Source of the DNA: CAVUWL01 sp963787415
GTDB taxonomy: Bacteria > Actinomycetota > Thermoleophilia > Solirubrobacterales > 70-9
DNA length: 64,000 nucleotides
Direction: 5' to 3'
Assembly (NCBI GenBank): GCA_963787415.1
Contig: CAWBCO010000007.1
Location: 422,565-486,564 of the forward strand
Below are positions 1 through 9,131 of this stretch, piece after piece (the stretch's first letter is position 1; the number at the start of each line of letters is the position of its first letter). A program made the position numbers and the translations under genes. Below the pieces are notes generated by a model, which worked only from the letters and a program-made list of their open reading frames with translations, was not told where the DNA came from and searched no databases.

Positions 1-783
1 GTCGAGGAGATGCGCCGCAAGGGGCAACTCACCGACGCCCAGGCCGAGGATCACCCGCAGCGCTCGATCATCACCCGTGCGCTGGGCCCCGAGGCCGAGG
101 TCAAAGTTGACGTGCAGACGGTCCCAGCTCTGCCCGGGGACGTCTTTTTACTCTGTTCTGACGGGCTGACGACGATGCTCGATGACAAGCGGATCGCAGC
201 AATTCTGACCGCCGCCACCTCACTGGACGCTGCCGTGAGGGCGTTGATCGATGAAGCCAACCGAGCCGGGGGACGAGACAACATCACCGCGCTTGCCTTC
301 GGCCTGCAGGGCTCAACCGCGCCGGTCTCGGTGGATGATGCCGAGGGCGCGACTTTGGTCGGCGCCTCTGCGCAGGAGGCGGGTTTGACCGCCACCGAGG
401 TTCGCCGTCGCGCCGCCGCAGCGGCGGCGCGGGAAAGGCGCGAGCAGCTCGCCGCCAAGCCGAAGAGGAGGCGGTTGCGGAGCGCGATCAAGGTGCTCGC
501 CGCCGTAGCCCTGCTCGCCGCCGTAGCCTTCGGGGCCTGGTACGGAAACCGCCAGATCTGGTTCCTCGGCACCGACCAGGCCGGAAGGACGGCGCTCTAT
601 CGCGGCCTTCCCTACGAACTTCCCTTCGGGATCCAGCTCTATGAAGAGCGCTACTCGAGCCCGCTGCAAACTGCTTCGCTGCCTCCCCGACGACGCACCG
701 CGGTAACCGGTCACAGCCTGCGCTCGCGCTCGGATGCGACTGCGCTGCTTGAAGAAATCCAAAAGACCGAGGGAATCCCTTGA
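1..783 (+). CDS. pstP: PP2C-family protein phosphatase, C-terminal part (PstP/Stp-like)
   Basis: This is the 3' part of a gene that begins before the window; the frame is open from base 1. The visible part is the end of a PP2C (PPM) Ser/Thr phosphatase domain, with the LLCSDGLTTMLDD motif and the metal-binding Asp in GGRDNITA. A basic, Ala-rich linker follows, then one membrane segment (KVLAAVALLAAVAFGAWYG) and an extracytoplasmic tail of about 80 residues. In actinobacteria this enzyme reverses phosphorylation by PknB-type kinases and sits in the pstP-rodA-pbpA-pknB operon; the same order follows here. It ends only 53 bp before the preferred rodA/ftsW start, so co-transcription is likely. 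The missing N-terminus prevents checking the other metal ligands. Confidence 0.9.
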   Translation, partial: VEEMRRKGQLTDAQAEDHPQRSIITRALGPEAEVKVDVQTVPALPGDVFLLCSDGLTTMLDDKRIAAILTAATSLDAAVRALIDEANRAGGRDNITALAFGLQGSTAPVSVDDAEGATLVGASAQEAGLTATEVRRRAAAAAARERREQLAAKPKRRRLRSAIKVLAAVALLAAVAFGAWYGNRQIWFLGTDQAGRTALYRGLPYELPFGIQLYEERYSSPLQTASLPPRRRTAVTGHSLRSRSDATALLEEIQKTEGIP

Positions 784-835
784 CCAAGACGAGGGACTTG
801 ATCGGCAGCGCTGCCCGCCGAGAGTGGATCGAGCA

Positions 836-2167
836 GTGAGATCTGCTCGAAACCGTGAGCTCCTCGCCCTGCTCCCGGTCGCCCTCTTGCTGACCGCCGG
901 TTTCGCTGCGGTTTTTGCCGAGGAGAAAGCTCGTGCCGGCAACATCAGCCTGATCTACGGGGCCTACTTTCTGGCGATCTGCCTCGCCACCCACATCTTT
1001 CTCCGGGTTCGCCTGCCAAACGCCGATCCATACCTGTTTCCACTGGCCGCCTTGTTGACCGCCTTCGGCTTGGTGATGATCTATCGAATCGACGCGACCC
1101 TGGCTCGCGATCAGGCCAACTGGTTTGTGGTCGGCCTGATCCTCTTTGCGTTGACCGTCCACTTTCTGCACGACTATGAGGTCCTTGAGCGCTACCGCTA
1201 CACGATTGCGGCCGTCGGTCTGCTGCTCTTGATGACGCCCCGCCTGCCGGGGATCGGCCAGCAGGTAAACGGCGCCTACCTGGGGGTGAAGATCGGCCCA
1301 CTGCAGTTTCAGCCGACCGAGTTCTCCAAGATCTGCATCGTACTCTTCCTCGCCAGCTACTTACGCGAGCACCGCGAGGTGCTGATCGTCGGCGCGCGGC
1401 GGGTTCTCGGGGTCACCCTGCCGCCGCTCAAGCATCTCGGCCCGCTGCTAGTTGTCTGGGGGGCGTCGATGTTCATGCTCGTCTTCATCCGTGACCTGGG
1501 CAGCTCGCTGATGTTCTTTGCAGCCTTTCTCGCCTTGCTTTACGTGGCGACCGGGCGCTTCTCATTCGTGGTGATCGGATTCGCGATGTTTTTCCTCGGC
1601 GCCTGGTTCTTTGCTACCACCGTTCCCCACGTCGGCGAGCGGGTTGACATCTGGCTCAACCCATATAAGGAAGCAACCGGCAACGGCTACCAGATCCTGC
1701 AGTCGATTTTTGCCCAAGCAGACGGCGGCCTCTTCGGCAAAGGATTCGGTCAGGCTCTGATCACGGTCCCCGGCACTCACGCCGCCTTGCTGCCGGCTGC
1801 CCAGACGGACACGATCTACTCGCTGATCGTCAACGAGCTGGGGCTGTTTGGTGCCTGCGGTGTGATTCTGATCTACCTCTTGATCGCCGCTCGCGGTTTC
1901 AAGATCGCGCTGATCGCCAACGATGGCTTCTCCAAGCTGCTCGCCACCGGCCTCACCGCGGTCTTTTCGATCCAGGCCTTCGTCATCATCGGCGGCGTTT
2001 CGCGGGTGATCCCCTTGACCGGTGTGACCCTGCCCTTCATCAGCTATGGCGGTAGTTCGATCGTCGCCAATTTCGTCCTCCTGGCGCTGCTTTTGCTGAT
2101 CTCCGATCGCGCTCGGGGCGAAGTCAGCGCGCCCGTCGGCCCCGCGCTGATGGAGCCGCGGTCGTGA
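836..2167 (+). CDS. rodA: RodA/FtsW-type SEDS peptidoglycan glycosyltransferase
   Basis: This is a polytopic SEDS protein that polymerises lipid II glycan strands and works with the class B PBP encoded next. It has about ten hydrophobic helices. SEDS signatures include FQPTEFSKI in the middle and the C-terminal GVTLPFISYGGSSIVANF block. The frame is open from an ATG at 734, inside pstP. I prefer GTG at 836, giving M-R-S-A-R-N before the first helix, because the longer version adds an atypical hydrophilic leader; GTG 824 is another option. The stop overlaps the pbpA start (GTGA), so translation is probably coupled. RodA versus FtsW cannot be settled by eye; position beside pbpA and pknB favours RodA. 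Confidence 0.92.
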   Translation: MRSARNRELLALLPVALLLTAGFAAVFAEEKARAGNISLIYGAYFLAICLATHIFLRVRLPNADPYLFPLAALLTAFGLVMIYRIDATLARDQANWFVVGLILFALTVHFLHDYEVLERYRYTIAAVGLLLLMTPRLPGIGQQVNGAYLGVKIGPLQFQPTEFSKICIVLFLASYLREHREVLIVGARRVLGVTLPPLKHLGPLLVVWGASMFMLVFIRDLGSSLMFFAAFLALLYVATGRFSFVVIGFAMFFLGAWFFATTVPHVGERVDIWLNPYKEATGNGYQILQSIFAQADGGLFGKGFGQALITVPGTHAALLPAAQTDTIYSLIVNELGLFGACGVILIYLLIAARGFKIALIANDGFSKLLATGLTAVFSIQAFVIIGGVSRVIPLTGVTLPFISYGGSSIVANFVLLALLLLISDRARGEVSAPVGPALMEPRS

Positions 2168-3618
2168 ACCGACAGATCGTCAAGCTGTTCGGCTTCATCG
2201 CCCTGCTCTTTGCGCTACTGATCGGCTTCACCTCTTACTGGTCGGTCTTTGACGCTCACGCGCTGAAGAACAACCCAGACAACACCCGACCGCTTCTGGA
2301 GCAGCAGCAGATCAAGCGGGGGAGGATCCTCGCCGCCAACGGCAGCGTCATCGCTCGATCGGTCCCCCTCGGCCACGGTACCGGCCTGCGCTACGTGCGC
2401 CACTACCCTCAGGGCGCGCTTTTTGGGCACCCGATTGGCTATAACTTCGCCCGCCAGGGCGATAGCGAGTTCGAGAAATCCCACAACGAAGAACTGGTCG
2501 GCACGAGCTCGGAATTTGGCTCGATCCTCGATCAGCTGAGCGGCCAAAATCAAGAAGGCGATGACATCGTCACCAACCTCGACCCGATCGCCCAGCGGGT
2601 TGCGCTGAGCGATCTCGAAGCGGCTGGTTTCGGCGCGGTGGTGGCGATCGAGCCAAGCACGGGCCGGGTCTTGGTGATGGTATCCAGTCCCTCCTATAAC
2701 CCGAACCGGATTCCCGATGACCTCTCCTCGCTCGACACCAATCCGGACTCTCCGCTTTATGACCGTGCCACCCAGGGCCAGTACCCGCCCGGATCGACCT
2801 TCAAGGTGGTGACCGCCGCGGCCGGTCTCAACAGCGGCACGATCACCCCTGAAACGACGATCGATGCGCCGGGCACGATTGAAGTCCAGGGGCAGCCGTT
2901 GCAAAACGACTTCGATCAGAACTTTGGCTCGATCTCGCTCGACACGGCGCTGACCAATTCGGTCAACACCTGGTTTGGCCAGCTCGGCCAGCGGATTGGA
3001 GAAAGCACACTCTTTAAGTACATGGACCGCTTCGGCTTCAACGCGACCCCGGCGATCGACCTTCCTGAAGATGAGGTGTATAAGAGTGGAATTTTCGAAG
3101 AAGGGAATCTGCTCGGCCCCGGCGACTCGGTTGATCTGGCCCGGGTCGCGATTGGACAGGAGCGCCTGGCGGTGACGCCGCTGCAGATGGCCGAGGTGGC
3201 CTCGGCGGTCGCTGACGGCGGCAAGGTGATGAAGCCCCAGATCTGGAGCCGGGTTATCAATCCCGATGGGCGGGTGATCAAGCGCCTGACGCCGTCTCAG
3301 TACAGTCAGCCGATCAGCGCCCAGACCGCGGCGGAGCTGACCACGGCGATGGAAGGCGTGGTCAGGGAAGGAACCGGTACCAACGCGGCGATTCCCGGCG
3401 TGGCGGTCGCTGGCAAGACCGGCACCGCCGAAACCCCGTCCAACAAGGCCTGTGGCGGCGGATCGGCGGAGAATCAGGGCTGGTTCATCGGCTTTGCCCC
3501 CGCCAAGCATCCGAAGGTCGCGATCGCCGCGACGGTCGAGTGCACGACCCAGTACGGCGACGATGTCGCCGCCCCGATCTTTCGCTCCGTCGCGGAAACG
3601 ATCCTGCGTGGCGAATGA
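2164..3618 (+). CDS. pbpA: Class B penicillin-binding protein (PbpA-like transpeptidase)
   Basis: This is a membrane-anchored transpeptidase that crosslinks peptidoglycan together with the preceding SEDS protein. One N-terminal helix (about residues 8-27) is followed by a dimerisation region and the transpeptidase domain. All three active-site motifs are present: STFK at 211-214 (catalytic Ser211), SVN at 266-268 and KTG at 418-420. The length of 484 aa fits the short actinobacterial PbpA class. The GTG start lies within the rodA stop (GTGA). A pknB gene with its own GGAGG follows after 24 bp. In mycobacteria PbpA is controlled by PknB phosphorylation; that is family knowledge, not seen here. 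Confidence 0.94.
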   Translation: MNRQIVKLFGFIALLFALLIGFTSYWSVFDAHALKNNPDNTRPLLEQQQIKRGRILAANGSVIARSVPLGHGTGLRYVRHYPQGALFGHPIGYNFARQGDSEFEKSHNEELVGTSSEFGSILDQLSGQNQEGDDIVTNLDPIAQRVALSDLEAAGFGAVVAIEPSTGRVLVMVSSPSYNPNRIPDDLSSLDTNPDSPLYDRATQGQYPPGSTFKVVTAAAGLNSGTITPETTIDAPGTIEVQGQPLQNDFDQNFGSISLDTALTNSVNTWFGQLGQRIGESTLFKYMDRFGFNATPAIDLPEDEVYKSGIFEEGNLLGPGDSVDLARVAIGQERLAVTPLQMAEVASAVADGGKVMKPQIWSRVINPDGRVIKRLTPSQYSQPISAQTAAELTTAMEGVVREGTGTNAAIPGVAVAGKTGTAETPSNKACGGGSAENQGWFIGFAPAKHPKVAIAATVECTTQYGDDVAAPIFRSVAETILRGE

Positions 3619-3642
3619 GAGTCAAAAAGGGAGGCGGCGAGC

Positions 3643-5517
3643 GTGCCTGAGGTGAGCGAGGGCAGCATTATCGACGGGCGCTATCGGGTGCTGCAACGGA
3701 TCGGCTCGGGAGGGATGGCGGACGTCTGGCTCGCCGATGACACGCACCTGCAGCGTCGGGTCGCGCTCAAGGTCCTGCACAGTCGCTTCTCTCAGGATCG
3801 TGAGTTTGTCGAGCGCTTCCGCCGCGAGGCCGAGTCTGCGGCAGGGCTGCACGACCCAAACATCGTTGCGGTTTATGACCGGGGGGAGTTCGAAGGCGCC
3901 TACTACATCGCGATGCAATACGTCGAGGGCCGGACCCTTAAACAGCTGATCGACGCCGGCCTCAGCCCCGAGCAGGCGGTGCGCTTGATCCGCCAGGTCC
4001 TCGAAGCAGCGCGCTTTGCCCATCGCCACGGAATCGTCCACCGTGATCTGAAGCCCCAAAACGTGATCGTCGACGCCGAGGGCAAGGCACTTGTCACCGA
4101 CTTTGGGATCGCTCGTGCGGGGGTCTCTGAGATCACCCAGGCCGGCTCGGTGATGGGTACTCCCCACTACCTCAGCCCCGAGCAGGCCCAGGGGATGGAC
4201 GTGACCGCGGTCTCAGACCTCTACTCGATCGGCGTGATGCTCTATGAGGCGCTCAGCGGCCGGGTCCCCTTCGAGGGTGAAAGCGCGGTCGCGGTGGCGA
4301 TGAAGCAGGTCGCGCAGATTCCACAGCGCCCGAGTTCGATCAACCCGGAGGTCTCTCCGGCACTCGATGCGGTGGCGATGCGAGCGCTGGAAAAGGATCC
4401 CGGCCAGCGCTTCCAAAGCGCGGACGCGTTCATCGCAGCCCTCGACTCGGCGCTCGGGGATGCCAGTCAGCGCGGCGCGGAGACCTCGGCCTTTGCCCCA
4501 CTGCCCCCGGTTGTCGCGACCCCCGAGGAAACCGAGCCGGGGCCCGAGGAGGGCAAGAAGCGCCGCTGGCTGTGGGCGCTGGTTGGGGTCGCCGTGCTGC
4601 TCGGTGCCCTGCTCGGCTTTGCCCTTACGCGCGAAACTACGACCGCCGTTCCCAGCGTCACCGGAAACCAGCTCAACGTGGCGATCTCGCTGCTTCAGCA
4701 GGACGGTTTCGCTGTACGGGAAGTAAAGCGGGTCGCGCGCTCCGTCGCCCAGAACACTGTGCTCGAGCAGGATCCGGCGGCCTCGCCGCCGGCAGAGAAG
4801 GCGTCGATGAACTGCGCCTTCCTCACCATCGCCTGCTCGAAACCGGCGGTAACTCTGACCGTCAGCTCAGGCCCGGGCAGCGCCAAGGTTCCCCCCACCG
4901 CTGGGCTTCCCCGCGCCGAAGCCGAAGCGAAGCTAAAGAAGGCGGGGTTCGCTGTTCAGGTGATGAACGCTCACTCCACAAGCGTCGCGGTCGGGACGGT
5001 GATCCATTCGACCCCTGCGGGGGGGGCGAGTGAGACCAGGGGCTCGGACGTGACCCTGGCGATCTCAAGCGGGCCGAAGCTCGCCAAGGTGCCGGTTTTG
5101 GTTGGCACTCAGCGCTCGGTCGCCGTACAAGAGATCCGCGGACAGGGACTGCTCGCCAGCGTCACCGAAGAAGCGAGCTCCCAAACAACGGGCCAGGTGA
5201 TCCGCCAGACCCCGAGCGCCGGAACCGAAGTTGACCCCGGCTCGACGGTCTCGATAGACGTCTCCAAGGGTGAGGAAAAGCTCGCCGTCCCAAACGTGAT
5301 CGGCAAGCTTCGCGCCGAAGCGGTGTCGGCGCTGCGCGAAGCGGGGCTGAAGCCCACCGTGCGAGAACAAGAAACCGAAGCCGCCTCCCAGGCTGGCCGG
5401 GCGCTGAGCCAGTTCCCGCCCGCCGGCACGAAGGTGGCCAAGGGCACCGAAGTCACCGTCTCGGTCGGGAAGCTGGCGACGGGAACCGGGGAAGCGGGCG
5501 AACCCGCCAAGCCGTGA
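3643..5517 (+). CDS. pknB: PASTA-domain Ser/Thr protein kinase (PknB/StkP type)
   Basis: This is a transmembrane kinase sensing cell-wall fragments or lipid II outside and phosphorylating division and wall proteins inside. The kinase domain covers about residues 11-270: Gly loop GSGGMADVW, Lys43, HRDLKPQN with catalytic Asp135, and DFG at 153-155. One membrane helix lies near 309-327, followed by four PASTA repeats starting at VPSVTGNQ, KVPPTAGL, KVPVLVGT and VPNVIGK. The first repeat carries an insertion with two cysteines (MNCAFLTIACSKP), which is unusual. The GTG start has a good GGAGG upstream. It closes the pstP-rodA-pbpA-pknB operon; ddl follows after 31 bp. Confidence 0.96.
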   Translation: MPEVSEGSIIDGRYRVLQRIGSGGMADVWLADDTHLQRRVALKVLHSRFSQDREFVERFRREAESAAGLHDPNIVAVYDRGEFEGAYYIAMQYVEGRTLKQLIDAGLSPEQAVRLIRQVLEAARFAHRHGIVHRDLKPQNVIVDAEGKALVTDFGIARAGVSEITQAGSVMGTPHYLSPEQAQGMDVTAVSDLYSIGVMLYEALSGRVPFEGESAVAVAMKQVAQIPQRPSSINPEVSPALDAVAMRALEKDPGQRFQSADAFIAALDSALGDASQRGAETSAFAPLPPVVATPEETEPGPEEGKKRRWLWALVGVAVLLGALLGFALTRETTTAVPSVTGNQLNVAISLLQQDGFAVREVKRVARSVAQNTVLEQDPAASPPAEKASMNCAFLTIACSKPAVTLTVSSGPGSAKVPPTAGLPRAEAEAKLKKAGFAVQVMNAHSTSVAVGTVIHSTPAGGASETRGSDVTLAISSGPKLAKVPVLVGTQRSVAVQEIRGQGLLASVTEEASSQTTGQVIRQTPSAGTEVDPGSTVSIDVSKGEEKLAVPNVIGKLRAEAVSALREAGLKPTVREQETEAASQAGRALSQFPPAGTKVAKGTEVTVSVGKLATGTGEAGEPAKP

Positions 5518-5548
5518 GCGGGGAAGAACCGATATCGAGAAGCGCCAG

Positions 5549-6514
5549 ATGAGGGTCGCTGTTCTCTCTGGCGGGCGTTCCTCCGAGCACGATATTTCCC
5601 TGCGCTCCGGCGAGTCGGTCGCGCGCGGCCTGGAGGCGGGGGGACACGAGGTGGTGGCGGTGAAGATCGATCGCAGTGGACGCTGGAGCTGCGGGGGGAG
5701 CGTCGTCGAGTTGACCCCCGCCGCAGGGCTTTTGGGGGCAGAGGCGGTCTTCCCGGCCCTGCACGGCCCCTTTGGAGAGGATGGCAGCGTCCAGGGAATC
5801 CTCGAGTACCTCGATCTTCCCTACGTCGGCTCCGGGGTGCTCGCCTCGGCAGTCTGCATGGACAAGTTGACGCTGAAGCGGCTCCTCGCCCATCACGGTG
5901 TCTCCCAGGTCGAGTTTGCAGAGGTCGGCGCGGAGGGCTGGCGCGAGCGCAGCGCGGAGATGGGTTTGCCACTTTGGGTCAAGCCCTCGCGACTGGGCTC
6001 AAGCGTCGGGATCAGCAAGGTGGCCCGATTGAGCGATCTTGACTCTGCCGTCGAGCTCGCTCTGCGCCACGATCAACGGGTGATCATCGAGGCCTCAGCG
6101 AGCGGCCGCGAGCTGGAGTGCTCGGTGCTTGGCAACGTCAATCCAAAAACATCGATGCCAGGTGAGGTTCTCGCCAAAGCCGAGTGGTATGACTTCGAGG
6201 CCAAGTACCGAGCGGGTGGCATGGAGTTGGTCGTCCCGGCCCCGATCTCGCCCGAGCTGACTGAGCGCGTGCGGGAGTTGGCGCTGAGGGTTTTCGCGCT
6301 CGCTGGCTGCGCCGGTCTCGCCCGCTGTGACTTCTTCCTCGAGCCCGGCGGGGAGGTCTTTGTAAATGAGATCAACACGATGCCGGGGTTCACCGAGACC
6401 AGTGTCTACGCCAGGCTGCTTGAGGCATCGGGCGTTTCCTATCCCGAGCTCTGCGCCCGGCTGCTCGAGCTCGCCTGCGAGCGCCATGCCTGGGCTCGCT
6501 CCTATCGCTGCTAG
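5549..6514 (+). CDS. ddl: D-alanine--D-alanine ligase
   Basis: This ATP-grasp enzyme joins two D-alanines to form the dipeptide end of the peptidoglycan precursor. The N-terminal VLSGGRSSEHDISLRSG motif is typical of Ddl, the middle domain has KPSRLGSSVGISK, and the C-terminus carries the metal-binding FVNEINTMPGFTETS motif. The length of 321 aa is normal. It lies 31 bp after pknB and is likely the last gene of the wall-growth operon. It ends one base before the end of the converging kinase gene, leaving no room for a terminator between them. Confidence 0.95.
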   Translation: MRVAVLSGGRSSEHDISLRSGESVARGLEAGGHEVVAVKIDRSGRWSCGGSVVELTPAAGLLGAEAVFPALHGPFGEDGSVQGILEYLDLPYVGSGVLASAVCMDKLTLKRLLAHHGVSQVEFAEVGAEGWRERSAEMGLPLWVKPSRLGSSVGISKVARLSDLDSAVELALRHDQRVIIEASASGRELECSVLGNVNPKTSMPGEVLAKAEWYDFEAKYRAGGMELVVPAPISPELTERVRELALRVFALAGCAGLARCDFFLEPGGEVFVNEINTMPGFTETSVYARLLEASGVSYPELCARLLELACERHAWARSYRC

Positions 6515-6515
6515 C

Positions 6516-8030
6516 TCAATTGAGCAGGTTGATATCGCTGACTTCGACCAGGTAGCCGCCGCTTTGCTGGGGCGCCGGTGACGCCTTCTTGAACCAGAGC
6601 AGGAAGTGCCGCGCCGGGTGGCGGAGGCTGAGGTCGATCTCCTGCAGCCCCGCCGCGCCGTTTACCTCGCCGACCTGGGGTCCCCAGCCCGAGATCCCAG
6701 CCGGGGGTTGCCCCGCCGTGGCGAAGACCTGCGCGTCCCAGCCGGGGGTTGGGGTCCGGACGACCATCTTCGCCGGGGTTGCCTCGGCCTTGGTCGTCAC
6801 GTAAATGCCGGTACCACGATCGGGACCTTCCTTGGTGCCGGCGAAAACTTCAGATTCATAGTGCTCGGTTCCCCAGGCGGTCCCGATCGGGTTGCCGTCG
6901 ATTGCAAACCCGACTTCTTCGGGATTTTCTTCACCGCTGCCCTCGGGGTTGTAGCTGGTCGCCGAGACGATCGCGATCGGCTTGCCGATGCCGCGCTCTG
7001 CACCACCTCCACCGATCTTGCCGCTGGAGATCAGGTGCACGGCGATCAGGGCGCCAGCGGCGACAAGGGCGAGGGCGAAAATCGTCGCCCCTGACCAGCG
7101 GGCGCGGCTGGAGAGCTTGCGCTTGGGCGCTGGCAGGGCGTCGAGGACGCTGGTCGCCTCGCCAGAGGTCGAGCCCGCCCGCGCAGCCTCGACCTCCAGC
7201 GCGGTGGAGAGATCGTCGATCATCTCGCCGATGTCCTGATAGCGATCGTCGGGGCGCTTTGCGGTGGCCCGCTCCACAACGAGCGCGAGCGCGGCCGAGA
7301 CCTCCGGACGGCGGCGCTGAACGTCGGGCAGTTCCTCGTTGACGTGTTTCATCGCCACCCCAACCTGGCTGTCGGCGTGAAACGGAACCTGGCCGATCAG
7401 CATCTCGAAGAGGACGACACCGAGGGAGTAGATGTCACAGCGCGGGTCGACGTTTTGACCCATCGCCTGCTCGGGAGCGACGTAGTCGGTCGTGCCGAGG
7501 ACTCGCCCGGTCGCTGTCATGCCGTCCTGCTCGAGCTGGCGGGAGATGCCGAAGTCGGTCAGCTTGGCCCGGCCCTCGTTATCGATCAGGATGTTTTGTG
7601 GCTTGATGTCACGGTGCACCATGTGCCGGGCGTGGGCGACGGTCAGCCCCCGGGCGACCTCGATCGCATAGGCGAGGGCCTCCTGGGTATCGAGCGCCCC
7701 GACCCGCGCGATCCGCTGCTTGAGGGTCTCTCCCTCGACGTACTCAAAGACGATGTAGGGGTAGCCGCCATCCTCGCCGGCGTCGATCACCGAGACGACA
7801 TTGGGATGGGATAGCTTCGCAACCGCTCGCGCCTCCTGGCGGAAGCGCTCCAGTTGGTCGGCCTGCTCGGACATCTCGCGGTGCATCACCTTGACCGCGA
7901 CCGGCCGATCGAGGGTCTGATCGCGAGCCAGGTAGACGGTCGACATCCCGCCGCTTCCGAGTTTTGCCTCCAGCCGGTAGCGGCCGGATAGAACCGTTCC
8001 GATCATCGAGCTTGAGGGGCGAGCCTCCAT
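6516..8030 (-). CDS. Ser/Thr protein kinase with membrane anchor and extracytoplasmic beta-rich tail
   Basis: This is a second Hanks-type kinase. The kinase domain (about 18-280) shows GSGGMSTVYLA, Lys48 in VAVKVM, MVHRDIKPQNILI and LTDFGISR, so it should be active. A Thr/Ala linker precedes one helix (TIFALALVAAGALIAVHLI). The outside part has no PASTA repeats. It begins AIVSATSYNPEGSGEEN and resembles the discoidin-like ligand domain that replaces PASTA in some actinobacterial kinases; this domain call is tentative. The ATG at 8030 was used; ATG at 8006 (residue 9) is an alternative. The gene stands alone between converging ddl and the purM operon. Confidence 0.9.
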   Translation of the reverse strand: MEARPSSSMIGTVLSGRYRLEAKLGSGGMSTVYLARDQTLDRPVAVKVMHREMSEQADQLERFRQEARAVAKLSHPNVVSVIDAGEDGGYPYIVFEYVEGETLKQRIARVGALDTQEALAYAIEVARGLTVAHARHMVHRDIKPQNILIDNEGRAKLTDFGISRQLEQDGMTATGRVLGTTDYVAPEQAMGQNVDPRCDIYSLGVVLFEMLIGQVPFHADSQVGVAMKHVNEELPDVQRRRPEVSAALALVVERATAKRPDDRYQDIGEMIDDLSTALEVEAARAGSTSGEATSVLDALPAPKRKLSSRARWSGATIFALALVAAGALIAVHLISSGKIGGGGAERGIGKPIAIVSATSYNPEGSGEENPEEVGFAIDGNPIGTAWGTEHYESEVFAGTKEGPDRGTGIYVTTKAEATPAKMVVRTPTPGWDAQVFATAGQPPAGISGWGPQVGEVNGAAGLQEIDLSLRHPARHFLLWFKKASPAPQQSGGYLVEVSDINLLN

Positions 8031-8094
8031 CTATTCGCATCCATTGTCATGCACCGTCGTAGCGGTCTTTCTCCATCGCACCGCGCTCTCCCAC

Positions 8095-9096
8095 TCACGC
8101 ACGGCGGACTTCACGAGCCCCCTCGACGACGCGCCCGATTCGCTTTGCCTCGCGGTAGTGGCGACGCAGAAGCTCGAGGGCTGTGACCTCATCGCTCGCA
8201 GCCACTACGCAGCAAAAGCCGCACCCCATGTTGAAGACCTCATGCATCTCCTCCTCGCCGACCCCAGCTCGGTCTTGGATCAGCGCGAAGATCGAGGGTA
8301 CGGGGAGCGGGTCCTCGATCTGGTAGCCGAACTCCGCCTGCAGCCGGGTCAGGTTGCCCAGACCACCCGAGGTGATGTGGGCAAGACCACGGACCTCGAC
8401 CGCAGAGCGCAGCAGCTCCAGCACCGCCTTGACGTAGATCTCGGTCGGCTCCAGGAGCACCTCGCCCAAGGGCCGGCCGAGGCGCTCGTCATCGAGCGCT
8501 ATTCCCTGCAGGGCACTGCGGGCCAGGGTGTAGCCATTGGAGTGGATCCCCGAGGAGGGGAGGCCGATCACCGGATCACCCTGCTGGATCGTGGAGCCAT
8601 CGATGATCTCACCAAGGGAGACCTTGCCAAAGCACGCTCCGGCAAGGTCGAACCCGCGAACCATGTCACCGAGTTGAGCCAGCTCGCCGCCGGGGATCTC
8701 GATCCCAGCGAGCTCCGCCCCGCGGGCCAGGCCGAGACCGATCTGCTCGCAAAGCGCCCGATCTGCTCGCTCGATCGCGATGTAGTCGAGCATCGCGAGC
8801 GGCTCTGCGCCGACGCAAATCACGTCGTTGACGTTCATCGCGACACAGTCGATCCCGACCGTATCGAAGCGGCCGAGCTGCTCGGCGACCAGCAGCTTGG
8901 TGCCGACTCCATCAACAGAGAGGGCGATCCCGTTGCGCTCGTCGATCGCGATCACGCTGGCGTAGTGGCCCCTCAGCGGCAGCTGGCGAGTGGGGCGGTC
9001 GAGTCGAATCGTGGCGAGCGCGCCGATCAGTCCGGCGACCGCTGAGTCCGCAGTCCCCTGGTTCACCCCGGCCTTGGCGTAGGCATCAGCACTCAT
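8095..9096 (-). CDS. purM: Phosphoribosylformylglycinamidine cyclo-ligase (AIR synthetase)
   Basis: This enzyme catalyses the fifth step of purine synthesis, the ATP-dependent ring closure of FGAM to AIR. The N-terminus has the family pattern YAKAGVNQGTADSAV, then SVDGVGTKLLVAEQ, AMNVNDVICVGAEPL and GLPSSGIHSNGYTLAR, all typical of PurM. The length of 333 aa is normal. The gene starts 35 bp after uppP and follows dedA-uppP in the same direction, so it may be transcribed with them. No other purine gene is in the window. Confidence 0.95.
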   Translation of the reverse strand: MSADAYAKAGVNQGTADSAVAGLIGALATIRLDRPTRQLPLRGHYASVIAIDERNGIALSVDGVGTKLLVAEQLGRFDTVGIDCVAMNVNDVICVGAEPLAMLDYIAIERADRALCEQIGLGLARGAELAGIEIPGGELAQLGDMVRGFDLAGACFGKVSLGEIIDGSTIQQGDPVIGLPSSGIHSNGYTLARSALQGIALDDERLGRPLGEVLLEPTEIYVKAVLELLRSAVEVRGLAHITSGGLGNLTRLQAEFGYQIEDPLPVPSIFALIQDRAGVGEEEMHEVFNMGCGFCCVVAASDEVTALELLRRHYREAKRIGRVVEGAREVRRA

Positions 9097-9131
9097 CGAA
9101 CACGGTCACCGGATGCGGCCAATCGCAGTGC

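Noticed and set aside
2215..3510. Long minus-strand frame opposite pbpA
   Set aside because: It is a shadow of the G+C-rich pbpA codons; there is no domain and pbpA motifs are complete.
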